Positions 1 through 5,819 of a stretch of 8,212 nt of DNA are shown here, piece after piece. Source of the DNA: Gammaproteobacteria bacterium (GTDB lineage Bacteria > Pseudomonadota > Gammaproteobacteria > GRL18); the NCBI GenBank assembly GCA_027076245.1, contig JALTKC010000020.1, forward strand, positions 1-8,212. The letters are read 5' to 3'. Every line of letters begins with the position of its first letter. Position 1 is the stretch's first letter. The notes under the pieces are model-generated. The model was not told where the DNA came from, did not search any database, and saw only the letters and a list, made by a program, of their open reading frames with translations. The translations under genes were made by a program, and so were the position numbers.

Positions 1-1
1 A

Positions 2-883
2 AACCCGTTTGATAAGTTTGTTCAACTATCAAAGAAAAACACCTGGAACGCCAAAAAAGCCACCGGAGGCGATGCCATCAGTGCTAAAAAATCGGTGGAT
101 GCGACCGGGGGTGATTTGGGTCTGCCGGGTTTGGGCGGCACAATGTATGCCGGAGTCAACCAGCCACCATTAAATGTGACCGAGCAAACGGCTCAGGCCG
201 GTTATAACACCTTAATTGGGCGCAATGTTACGGACACCTCAGCGGCAGCATCAGGTAGCGGTCGGATCGCAGAAATATGGAAAACTCCGGCAGCATTTAA
301 GCAGTATGCAGTTGATGTGATGGGCAGCAATGAAGTGCGTACCTGCCAGGGGTGTACCAAAGCGACAACCAGCATGGGCAAAGGCCTGTTGCCGCAGTTA
401 TATAATGAAAAGAAAACCATTACCACTGATTTAGGCGCTCTGCTTGCTGCTGGAAAACCCGCATTTTCTGATCTGGATAAAGTTTCTGCCAGAGGGATCC
501 GTATCACGCCTGCGGTTATTGAAGCTCTGAAAAACGAATCACCCGTGGAACAGCAGTTGTTTTTAAATCGTCTGGCCAGTGATATTGCAACAGCCAATGT
601 GCTGGAAAAGGCCGAATTATTGTTACAGGCCATGGAGACGGGCAAACGGGAACCTAATCTGGCCTCCAGTGATCAGGTAGTGGCGTTTAATGATGCCAGC
701 ATCAGTGATCTGCTGGGGTATATCAACAATATCCTGCTCAGTTCGCAGATCAGAAAAACAGTATCGACTGATTCGGTACGGATGTTGATGGCAAGAGCAA
801 CAGGCAGGCAAAACGCCGTATCTGGCTCAGGCCGTACTGTTATCCAGGAGCCAAAAATGGAAGGGGGAGCCACTCTGAAATAA
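2..883 (+). CDS. Integrating conjugative element protein, PFL_4711 family (TIGR03755), 5' partial
   Basis: The reading frame is open from base 2 with no stop, so the gene begins outside the window; the GTG at 95 is only an internal codon. About 293 residues remain. They carry landmarks I recognise from the TIGR03755 family of MPF-G (GI-type) conjugation systems: an N-Q-P-P-L-N-V-T segment followed by A-G-Y-N, a C-x-x-C motif in the phrase RTCQGCTK, and a C-terminal stretch with SVLEKALLL-like and KREPN-like patterns (here NVLEKAELL and KREPN). The family works in the cell envelope as part of the mating-pair/type IV secretion apparatus, and its exact role is poorly known. The next genes (small membrane protein, TraG_N) follow in the order usual for these elements. 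Family identity is strong; function is inferred from family and context. Confidence 0.9.
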   Translation, partial: NPFDKFVQLSKKNTWNAKKATGGDAISAKKSVDATGGDLGLPGLGGTMYAGVNQPPLNVTEQTAQAGYNTLIGRNVTDTSAAASGSGRIAEIWKTPAAFKQYAVDVMGSNEVRTCQGCTKATTSMGKGLLPQLYNEKKTITTDLGALLAAGKPAFSDLDKVSARGIRITPAVIEALKNESPVEQQLFLNRLASDIATANVLEKAELLLQAMETGKREPNLASSDQVVAFNDASISDLLGYINNILLSSQIRKTVSTDSVRMLMARATGRQNAVSGSGRTVIQEPKMEGGATLK

Positions 884-908
884 TGAGGGTTTTTACAGGA
901 TTATGATT

Positions 909-1259
909 ATGATGAAATCTATGGGTAAATTTTTACTCTTAACCGTTGGTCTTTTGCTGGTAACCGGTTTTTTTATGTATTTCTTTCTGAAACTGACCGG
1001 ACTGGATTCAGTAGAAGGGCTGGGCCAGGTACAGCTGTTTTTTGAACAACAAAAGTGGACGTTTACAGCGTTTAGAGTATCCCTGTTGATACTGGTTTTC
1101 TGGAAATGGGATGCTTTTATTCATTGGTTATCCGGGCTTTTTAAGATGGACAATGATGACAGGAATAACATCATCAGCCAAAGATGGCCGATTATGGGCT
1201 GGTTTGTATTTTTTGAACTGGTGGTTAATCAGAATTTACTGGGCTATTTGCTCAATTAA
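909..1259 (+). CDS. Small three-helix membrane protein of the conjugation operon
   Basis: About 116 residues with three hydrophobic segments: residues ~6-28 after a short basic N-terminus, ~50-68, and ~90-113. I chose the ATG at 909 because the AGGA at 897-900 sits 8 bases from it; the in-frame ATG at 903 would be only 2 bases away. The gene lies 25 bases after the TIGR03755-family gene and just ahead of the TraG_N gene, all on the same strand, so it is almost certainly cotranscribed. I do not recognise a named family. Position and membrane character suggest an accessory inner-membrane part of the mating apparatus, which is inference from context only. Confidence 0.75.
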   Translation: MMKSMGKFLLLTVGLLLVTGFFMYFFLKLTGLDSVEGLGQVQLFFEQQKWTFTAFRVSLLILVFWKWDAFIHWLSGLFKMDNDDRNNIISQRWPIMGWFVFFELVVNQNLLGYLLN

Positions 1260-1275
1260 TAGAAGGACGATCGTA

Positions 1276-2913
1276 ATGAGTGCAGGGAGCTTTGCTGAAT
1301 TATTTTTACAGTTTTTTGCCTGGGGAATGTATAACACGCTCTGGGATGTGTTTGTAAATCTTGGGATTGTCTATATACCCTTTGGTTTTTATCTGTATGA
1401 AGCCTATACCTCAACACGGGAAAAGGGCAGTCATAAAATGAATGCCAGTCGGGTGCTGGCGTATCTGGAAATGAAACTGTTTATCGGGATAGCAGTTTTG
1501 ACTTTGGCAGGTGTGCCGACCATCAACCTGAACCTGGGTGATATGAAGTTTAATCAGAGAACCTGTACACCGGGTAGTTCAGTTGCCGCAATGATAAGCA
1601 AGGCAACCTCTGGTTCGGGTACCGGCACGACACTGGATGACACCTTTACCACTGCCAGTATGGGTAGCTTAACTTCAAAAATTCCGGTATTTTGGGCAGC
1701 GGTATTTGCGGTTGGCCAGAGTATTACCGATGGTGTTCGGGTTAAAATTCCCTGCAAGAGCAGCATCTCGGAAACCAGCTATCAATTAAAAACCAATCAG
1801 ATCCAGGATCCGGCTGTGCGTCAGGAAATCGGTAATTTTTATCACAGCTGCTATAAAAAGGCTCGGGCGAAGTTTGATGCCAATACTCCGGTGAGTTATA
1901 CCAAAGCACAACAGCAGGCTGGCGATGCGGGCTGGTTGGGTTCAAATTTTTTTATGACAGAAAATGGCTATTATAATTCCATTCAGTCCGATTATCCGGT
2001 AAAAGGATTTGCCTTTGATGAAAGTGGGGCGGATAAAGGTTGGTGGAATGGTTCTCCTCCTAAACCTCAGTGGGGCAGACCCTATTGTAAGGATTGGTAT
2101 CAAAACAGCCTTAGAAGCAAAATTATCAACGCTTATGATAATACCTGGTGGAATAATATGAAGCTCACCATGCAAAGTTTTAAGGATGATGTGCCAGGAT
2201 TTAATGGTACGCCAACAGAGGCGGAAGATTTAATTATTCGTTCACTGATTGATGTCAGTGATGTTAAAACCATCACCAATCCGCAGGATTCGGTGGGTTC
2301 GTCAGTGGGAACGGTGGTTGGGAACCTGTGGGATATGATAAACCCCTTCGGTAGCAGTAGCGCCAAGGTCAATGTTATGGCAGAGGGCGTTGCCAATGCC
2401 GGTACCGGACTGGCCAATCTGGTGTTTTATCCAACGATTGCGATCCTTAAAAAAGCCATGCCTTATGTGCAGGCCTTTGTACTGGCCGGACTGGTGATGT
2501 TTTTACCGTTTCTTTTAATATTGTCACAATATGGTGTAAAGGAAGTGCTGACCATGGGGGCTTTATTAGTGTCTGTTAAATTCTGGCCGGTTATCTGGGA
2601 TGTCGGAGACTGGATGGATGCCTCATTACAGGCAGCGATATTGCCGTCCACGGCAGGTTTTGTGAATGGTTTAACTCTGGGAACGGCAGAGGCTCTGTCC
2701 ATTAATGATGATGTACTCGATTATGTGATAGGTGCCTGGTATGTTATGGGGCCGGTTATATTATCCACGGTGATTACTATGGCTGGGTATCGTGTAGGCG
2801 GTGTCATTGAGGCTTCTGGTAATGCTAATCACTCTGGCAAGGCGGCAGCTCAGAAAGGTGGCGGGACGATTGAATCGGTTGTTAAAACAGGAGCATCTAA
2901 AGGTATAAAATAA
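1276..2913 (+). CDS. Conjugal transfer protein with TraG N-terminal domain (TraG_N, MPF-G type)
   Basis: A 545-residue multi-spanning membrane protein. The start at 1276 is preceded by AGAAGGA at 1261-1267. The frame stays open back to 1111, but that part overlaps the previous gene and lacks a ribosome site. Family landmarks are clear: an N-terminal membrane region with IVYIPFGFYLYEAY, a second hydrophobic segment ending AGVPTINLN, a periplasmic-looking domain with a QEIGNFYHSCYKKA block, WLGS, WGRPYCKDWY, and a C-terminal hydrophobic cluster including VKFWPVIWDVGDWMD. The match is to the TraG_N proteins (PF07916) encoded at the end of the transfer operon in ICEHin1056/PFGI-1-type elements. 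Such proteins act in the inner membrane in mating-pair formation or stabilisation. This is not the TraG/VirD4 coupling ATPase: no Walker motifs are visible. A palindrome just downstream probably ends the operon. Confidence 0.9.
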   Translation: MSAGSFAELFLQFFAWGMYNTLWDVFVNLGIVYIPFGFYLYEAYTSTREKGSHKMNASRVLAYLEMKLFIGIAVLTLAGVPTINLNLGDMKFNQRTCTPGSSVAAMISKATSGSGTGTTLDDTFTTASMGSLTSKIPVFWAAVFAVGQSITDGVRVKIPCKSSISETSYQLKTNQIQDPAVRQEIGNFYHSCYKKARAKFDANTPVSYTKAQQQAGDAGWLGSNFFMTENGYYNSIQSDYPVKGFAFDESGADKGWWNGSPPKPQWGRPYCKDWYQNSLRSKIINAYDNTWWNNMKLTMQSFKDDVPGFNGTPTEAEDLIIRSLIDVSDVKTITNPQDSVGSSVGTVVGNLWDMINPFGSSSAKVNVMAEGVANAGTGLANLVFYPTIAILKKAMPYVQAFVLAGLVMFLPFLLILSQYGVKEVLTMGALLVSVKFWPVIWDVGDWMDASLQAAILPSTAGFVNGLTLGTAEALSINDDVLDYVIGAWYVMGPVILSTVITMAGYRVGGVIEASGNANHSGKAAAQKGGGTIESVVKTGASKGIK

Positions 2914-2924
2914 TATTATTCTTA

Positions 2925-2958
2925 TCACATAGCCAATACTCGAGTATTGGCTATGTGA
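2925..2958. terminator. Perfect 34-bp palindrome between convergent genes, likely bidirectional terminator
   Basis: Each arm is 17 bases (TCACATAGCCAATACTC followed at once by its exact reverse complement), with no loop bases between them. It lies between the stop of the TraG_N gene (2913) and the stop of the convergent membrane-protein gene (2972). That placement suggests a stem that ends transcription from both sides. There is no strong T tract on either side, so it may instead be a protein-binding palindrome or need Rho. Confidence 0.6.
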
Positions 2959-2971
2959 GTTATAGCTTCAT

Positions 2972-3454
2972 TTAATAGTGATATTTGTTTGTAAACAGGT
3001 GTCCTTGGCTTTCTGACCATAGATAACCGAAACTATCTCTATCTTGCTCAACAACCTCCTCAACAACCTCATTGTCACTATTACCCATCCCCTCAATCAT
3101 CACCTCAGTAATAAGCCCCATAACCGGTAACAGGGCATTGCCCATAACCGTGATTTTTTTGCCCCAGGAATCTACGGACTGTTCTATAGTGGTACGATGA
3201 AGATGGACAGAAAAGGCCAGGCCTTTAACAAGAAACAGCATAAAGGCCACCGCAAAGAGGCCCAGTCCATAAGTGCCAATATAAAGTCCCAGGATAATGG
3301 CTGAGTGCCAGAATGGATCCGGATCAAGAAACGGGCTGAGATCCAGCGCAACAATAATGCCTGAGAACGCAAATCCCAGAACCGTCATAACCAGTCCCAG
3401 ACGCAGTGACCACTGCAATAATTTAAAGATCCGGTATTTTGTTTTGGTTTTCAT
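2972..3454 (-). CDS. Membrane protein of unknown function, convergent to the transfer operon
   Basis: 160 residues starting at the ATG 3454-3452, with AAGGAAA as ribosome site a few bases upstream. A basic N-terminus (KTKTKYR) precedes two or three hydrophobic segments at about residues 15-36 and 49-80. A polar tail with an acidic patch (NEVVEEVVEQDRD, ~128-140) follows. In many MPF-G elements a small membrane protein of the DUF3742 type is found next to the TraG_N gene. The size and position fit, but the residue-level resemblance I can see is weak, so I do not assign that family. The gene may be the last member of the leftward unit starting near 4722, since no clear promoter stands in the short gap upstream. 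Confidence 0.7.
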   Translation of the reverse strand: MKTKTKYRIFKLLQWSLRLGLVMTVLGFAFSGIIVALDLSPFLDPDPFWHSAIILGLYIGTYGLGLFAVAFMLFLVKGLAFSVHLHRTTIEQSVDSWGKKITVMGNALLPVMGLITEVMIEGMGNSDNEVVEEVVEQDRDSFGYLWSESQGHLFTNKYHY

Positions 3455-3503
3455 AATTATTTCCTTATATAAACTCTAAATCTTTTATTGCTTCAGGAAA
3501 GCA

Positions 3504-3807
3504 TTACCACGAATGCTCCATCTTTTTGTCAGACATTAAATCTTCAATAATCACTTCCGGATGACGAAAGGCTATTTGAATCAATGAAATTGCGGCTCCT
3601 GATGGGTTTCTTCTTCCTTGCTCCCATTCCTGTAGTGTGCGAGGTGAAAATATGCAGTGCCTTTGCGAATTGGGCTTGTGTTAACCCCGTTTTTGTCCTG
3701 GCAGCAGCAACTTTATTGGGTTTAACCTGGTAAATTCGTGCGATTTTACCTTCTTTCATCTCTTTAACAGATTGTAATAATTTTTTACCCAGTTCTTCGC
3801 CGGTCAT
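3504..3807 (-). pseudogene. HigA/YiaG-like helix-turn-helix antitoxin or regulator, frameshifted
   Basis: The frame starting at the ATG 3807-3805 runs normally for about 52 residues (MTGEELGKK..., then TGLTQAQFAKALH) and then turns into non-homologous sequence. Shifting frame at the A run 3647-3650 (TTTT on the coding strand) restores a typical XRE ending: SPRTLQEWEQGRRNPSG, then IQIAFRHPEVIIEDL, with a stop at 3504-3506. Removing one T gives a 100-residue protein, the usual size of HigA-type antitoxins. One inserted base therefore interrupts the gene inside its DNA-binding motif. Its AGGA ribosome site overlaps the TAG stop of the upstream protease gene, pointing to coupled translation. No HigB-like toxin is seen nearby. 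A sequencing error in the T run is possible; programmed frameshifting is less likely because the run is only four bases. A weak 6-bp hairpin (3500-3517) covers the stop. Confidence 0.8.
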
Positions 3808-3815
3808 CACATTTC

Positions 3816-4196
3816 CTATTTTGCCTTATATGAAGGGTAGGCTGGAGAATTAGGTCTGACGGTAACCTTATTCCCTGGACAGTCCACTAATAAATCCAAT
3901 CCTTCCAATACCATTTGACCAATTAAGGGTTCAACCCCATAGTCACTGATCAGAACAGGATTACCCGTTGTACGGTCTTTAAATTTAAAAGCAACAACAT
4001 TGACCCGTTCCATTTCAGTGGTTGAGTCATCGGCCAGATATACAATGGCTTTACTGTCTGCAACTAAACCTATGGCCTCGGCCACATCTTTACCAATAAT
4101 TGATACAACAGCACCACTATCAACCAGAGCATCAAGCTGAATTGATTTTCCATTGGCAGGATTTGTTAATGTAAAATCCCCTCTGACTTCGCCCAT
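3816..4196 (-). CDS. Clan AA retropepsin-like aspartic protease
   Basis: 126 residues. The ATG at 4196-4194 has AGAGGA about 8 bases upstream. The catalytic motif is seen as ALVDSGA (Asp26-Ser-Gly-Ala29), the D-[ST]-G signature of retroviral-type aspartic proteases. Near the C-terminus the hydrophobic-hydrophobic-Gly element appears as PLIGQMVLEGLDLLVD, typical of bacterial clan AA proteases. One domain carries one catalytic Asp, so the enzyme should act as a homodimer. There is no signal peptide or membrane segment, so a cytoplasmic location is likely. It is transcribed with a small zinc-ribbon-like gene before it and an HTH gene after it. The substrate is unknown; a neighbouring small protein is one possibility, which is inference only. 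Confidence 0.85.
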   Translation of the reverse strand: MGEVRGDFTLTNPANGKSIQLDALVDSGAVVSIIGKDVAEAIGLVADSKAIVYLADDSTTEMERVNVVAFKFKDRTTGNPVLISDYGVEPLIGQMVLEGLDLLVDCPGNKVTVRPNSPAYPSYKAK

Positions 4197-4217
4197 GATT
4201 TCTTTCCTCTACTTATT

Positions 4218-4430
4218 CTACCTGTACCACTCCTGTGTACCACACTCACAGCTTGCAAATGGCTCACCATAGTGCGGTTCAATGGGGTATCCACATTGTT
4301 CACAAGCACCCTGTTTGCGGATCTCATAATCATCTGACTTCCAGGAGGGCGGTTCCTCATAGACTTCGTTATCCGGATATACATAAACATCCATCAAATA
4401 TTCACTGGAAGGACTACAGTTCTTGTCCAT
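4218..4430 (-). CDS. Small zinc-ribbon-like protein of unknown function
   Basis: 70 residues, acidic in the first half (YPDNEVYEEPP). Four cysteines near the C-terminus are spaced as CxxC (43, 46) and CxC (61, 63), which suggests a small zinc-binding ribbon. The ATG at 4430-4428 has only a distant AGGA (13 bases upstream). The internal ATG at 4394 has no ribosome site, so I keep the longer form. It lies 19 bases after the small membrane-protein gene and 21 bases before the protease gene, all on the same strand, which supports one transcript. I do not recognise a family. Confidence 0.6.
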   Translation of the reverse strand: MDKNCSPSSEYLMDVYVYPDNEVYEEPPSWKSDDYEIRKQGACEQCGYPIEPHYGEPFASCECGTQEWYR

Positions 4431-4449
4431 AAGTTAATTTCTATCCTGT

Positions 4450-4722
4450 TTAATACGGTTTTCTGTAATTCAGACACCAGAACCAGACCGGCACAATCAA
4501 TGCTGCCAACAGCCATTGTGACCTGCTTAAATGAGCCTGTTCAAAATTGGTTCTGTAATAATAACTGATCTCTACTGAACCCTTGCTGAACCAGGCTCCG
4601 GAAGCAATCAACATAATAAACAGCCCCGGACTCATGGCCGGGGACAGTATCAGTATAACCGGCAACCAGATGACACTGCTCAGAGTCAGTAATTTATACT
4701 GGTTCTTTTCAAATACTGTCAT
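4450..4722 (-). CDS. Small membrane protein of unknown function
   Basis: 90 residues from the ATG at 4722-4720, which has AAGGTGG about 6 bases upstream. An in-frame GTG at 4731 overlaps that ribosome site and is less likely. Three hydrophobic segments are visible: around KLLTLSSVIWLPVILIL, MSPGLFIMLIASGAWF and WLLAALIVPVWFWCL. It is the first gene of the leftward group that continues through the zinc-ribbon-like protein and the aspartic protease, with a good promoter-like sequence 50-70 bases upstream. No family is recognised. Confidence 0.6.
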   Translation of the reverse strand: MTVFEKNQYKLLTLSSVIWLPVILILSPAMSPGLFIMLIASGAWFSKGSVEISYYYRTNFEQAHLSRSQWLLAALIVPVWFWCLNYRKPY

Positions 4723-4768
4723 CGGCCCCACCTTTATACGATTATAAATTGTACTGCTTATAATTCGT

Positions 4769-4796
4769 AGTATAGTCTGAATAACCCTCTGTTCAA
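4769..4796 (-). promoter_or_regulatory. Sigma70-type promoter for the leftward gene group
   Basis: On the minus strand TTGAAC (plus 4791-4796) and TATACT (plus 4769-4774) are separated by 16 bases, close to the consensus spacing. The -10 box ends about 47 bases before the ATG of the small membrane protein. The stretch lies between that gene and the repeat region, so it would give the group its own promoter, independent of vapB. Confidence 0.55.
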
Positions 4797-4816
4797 TCTA
4801 AGAATATTCCATTTAT

Positions 4817-4853
4817 AGGAAATTTAATGTGGAAAGAATGAGGAAATTTAATG
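4817..4853. repeat. Inverted repeat-unit copy with a 13-bp direct repeat at the left end of the array
   Basis: Bases 4826-4844 are the exact reverse complement of the 19-base core of the neighbouring array (T-type variant). AGGAAATTTAATG occurs at 4817-4829 and again at 4841-4853, a 24-base period that overlaps the inverted core. With array copy 1, bases 4823-4844 can form a perfect 22-bp stem (4870-4891) around a 25-base loop. Confidence 0.85.
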
Positions 4854-4869
4854 CCTGTTAGTCAGAAAA

Positions 4870-5076
4870 TCCTCATTCTTTCCACATTAAAGCCTCAAAA
4901 TCCTCATTCCTTCCACATTAAAGCCTCAAAATCCTCATTCTTTCCACATTAAAGCCTCAAAATCCTCATTCCTTCCACATTAAAGCCTCAAAAATCCTCA
5001 TTCTTTCCACATTAAAGCCTCAAAATCCTCATTCCTTCCACATTAAAGCCTCAAAAATCCTCATTCCTTCCACATT
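4870..5076. repeat. Tandem array of seven units of 31-32 bp
   Basis: The 19-base core TCCTCATTCYTTCCACATT begins at 4870, 4901, 4932, 4963, 4995, 5026 and 5058. Linkers are AAAGCCTCAAAA, 12 bases, with one extra A after copies 4 and 6. All seven cores are identical except position 10, which reads T, C, T, C, T, C, C in order. That alternation suggests growth by duplication of a two-unit block of about 62 bp. The period is not a multiple of three, so the array is not coding repeats. The linkers are nearly constant, so it is not a CRISPR. The minus strand is rich in G and A. The right end joins directly to a truncated vapC gene. Function is unknown: a satellite-like expansion, a protein-binding array and a mobile-repeat remnant are all possible. 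Confidence 0.9.
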
Positions 5077-5148
5077 TTCTATCAAACCAATGGGTCGCCG
5101 CTTAATGACATAAATAGCAATGTTGGTATCAAGCATGTACTTTAACAT
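5029..5148 (-). pseudogene. vapC: vapC toxin, truncated after about 24 codons and fused to the repeat array
   Basis: The minus strand starts M-L-K-Y-M-L-D-T-N from the ATG 5148-5146, the standard beginning of VapC PIN-domain ribonucleases, including the first catalytic Asp in LDTN. It continues through IAIYVIKRRPIGLIE and then at about base 5077 runs straight into the tandem array. The array adds about 15 unrelated residues before a TGA at 5029-5031. Normal VapC has roughly 130 residues with further conserved acidic residues; these are absent, and the far side of the array shows no VapC C-terminus. The start codon overlaps the vapB stop (TAATG), the usual vapBC arrangement. The 39-residue product should have no nuclease activity. 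Confidence 0.85.
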
Positions 5149-5381
5149 TAAAGTGGTTCCCGATCAGTCTGTTCCTGAGAGGCTCGCTCAGACATAAAAT
5201 CATCACTAACCTTATCTTCTGAAAGAAAGAAACTGTCCCAGGTGTTTTCAACGGGCGTTAATATTCGCTCTTTACCTAACACCCGAACAACAACTTTTTT
5301 TACATCATCAGGAAAACGAGTTTCAGCAGGAAGCCGTACCGCCTGAGTTCTATTGTTTATAAATACAGAACCAGTAGCCAT
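5148..5381 (-). CDS. vapB: VapB-type antitoxin (AbrB/SpoVT-like)
   Basis: 77 residues, intact. The start at the ATG 5381-5379 has GAGGTGA about 5 bases upstream. The N-terminal part (SVFINNRTQAVRLPAE, residues ~5-20) is the swapped-hairpin DNA-binding region of VapB. The C-terminal part (NTWDSFFLSEDKVSDDFM, ~47-63) matches the segment that normally wraps and inhibits VapC. The family binds and neutralises VapC and represses its own operon. Here the partner toxin is truncated, so this gene survives as an antitoxin without a working local toxin. It could still act as a repressor or neutralise related VapC proteins elsewhere, which is inference. Confidence 0.9.
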   Translation of the reverse strand: MATGSVFINNRTQAVRLPAETRFPDDVKKVVVRVLGKERILTPVENTWDSFFLSEDKVSDDFMSERASQEQTDREPL

Positions 5382-5404
5382 TTATCACCTCATGTTATTT
5401 ATGC

Positions 5405-5421
5405 TATACACTTGTTGTATA
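5405..5421. promoter_or_regulatory. Inverted repeat upstream of vapB, candidate VapB operator
   Basis: TATACA and TGTATA face each other across CTTGT, 24 bases before the vapB start codon. VapB proteins commonly bind such short inverted repeats in their own promoter region. A TTGCGC on the minus strand (plus 5424-5429) could be a -35 box, but no well-spaced -10 box stands out, so I mark only the operator. Confidence 0.5.
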
Positions 5422-5529
5422 TGGCGCAACATGTAATGCAAGGGTATAGAGCAGTTTGGCTCTTTCTAAGCAAAATATTAGTATTCGTATTTCTGAACTG
5501 GCAAAAGTCATTTTAGCTTTATCATCATT

Positions 5530-5819
5530 TTACTTTCGAGACATCGGAGGCCACTGCTGTGCAGCATGCAGTATGCGAAGGATGCGTACTGTAAATGGGT
5601 CTTCCATATATACGGCGATAAAATTTGCCCGAATTACCATTTCTCGTGTACCTTCAACCCGGCCAGGACGATAGAGTTGAGGGTGTTCCTGCAGTTCTGC
5701 CGCTTTGTTCTCGATATCATCTTTCAGTCTTTGGCAGCATCGGGATTGTCATCTGAGATGTAATCAATAATAGTCATCAAATCGGCACGGGCTTGTTGCG
5801 ACCATATAAGTTCAGGCAC
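5530..5819 (-). pseudogene. RelE/ParE-family toxin, frameshifted
   Basis: The gene starts with GTG at 5819-5817, overlapping the end of the antitoxin gene by 8 bases. It reads V-P-E-L-I-W-S-Q-Q-A-R-A-D-L, the typical start of this family. After codon 30 (…NPDAAK) the frame hits a TGA at 5724-5726. Restoring one lost base near 5729-5732 recovers the rest: LKDDIENKAAELQEHP, LYRPGRVEGTREMVI, FIAVYMED, VRILRILHAAQQWPP, with the stop at 5530-5532. The repaired protein would have 96 residues, the normal length for these ribosome-dependent RNases or gyrase poisons. As it stands only a 31-residue peptide is made, so the toxin should be dead. A sequencing error cannot be excluded from this read. Confidence 0.85.

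Noticed and set aside
202..873. Minus-strand open frames within the first gene
   Set aside because: They overlap a well-recognised TIGR03755-family coding region and show no features of their own.
1111..1275. Longer N-terminus for the TraG_N protein
   Set aside because: This extension overlaps the preceding gene in another frame and has no ribosome site, whereas the ATG at 1276 has AGAAGGA.
3500..3527. Rightward terminator (6-bp stem followed by CTTTTT)
   Set aside because: The stem is short, there is no rightward gene ending here, and it lies in the end of a minus-strand pseudogene.
4166..4432. Minus-strand frame 4166-4390 and plus-strand frame 4235-4432
   Set aside because: Both overlap the zinc-ribbon-like gene, which has the better cysteine pattern and fits the operon spacing.
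4741..4746. Second -10 box (TATAAT on the minus strand)
   Set aside because: No acceptable -35 box at 16-18 bases; the TTGAAC/TATACT pair just upstream is a better promoter.
4741..4822. C-terminal remainder of vapC beyond the array
   Set aside because: Minus-strand frames here do not give the conserved VapC ending, so the missing part appears lost rather than displaced.
4870..5076. CRISPR array
   Set aside because: The 12-13 base linkers between cores are nearly identical, so there are no spacers; no cas genes are present.
5456..5763. Plus-strand open frames 5456-5674 and 5566-5763
   Set aside because: They lie antisense to the frameshifted RelE/ParE toxin gene, whose protein homology is clear on the minus strand.
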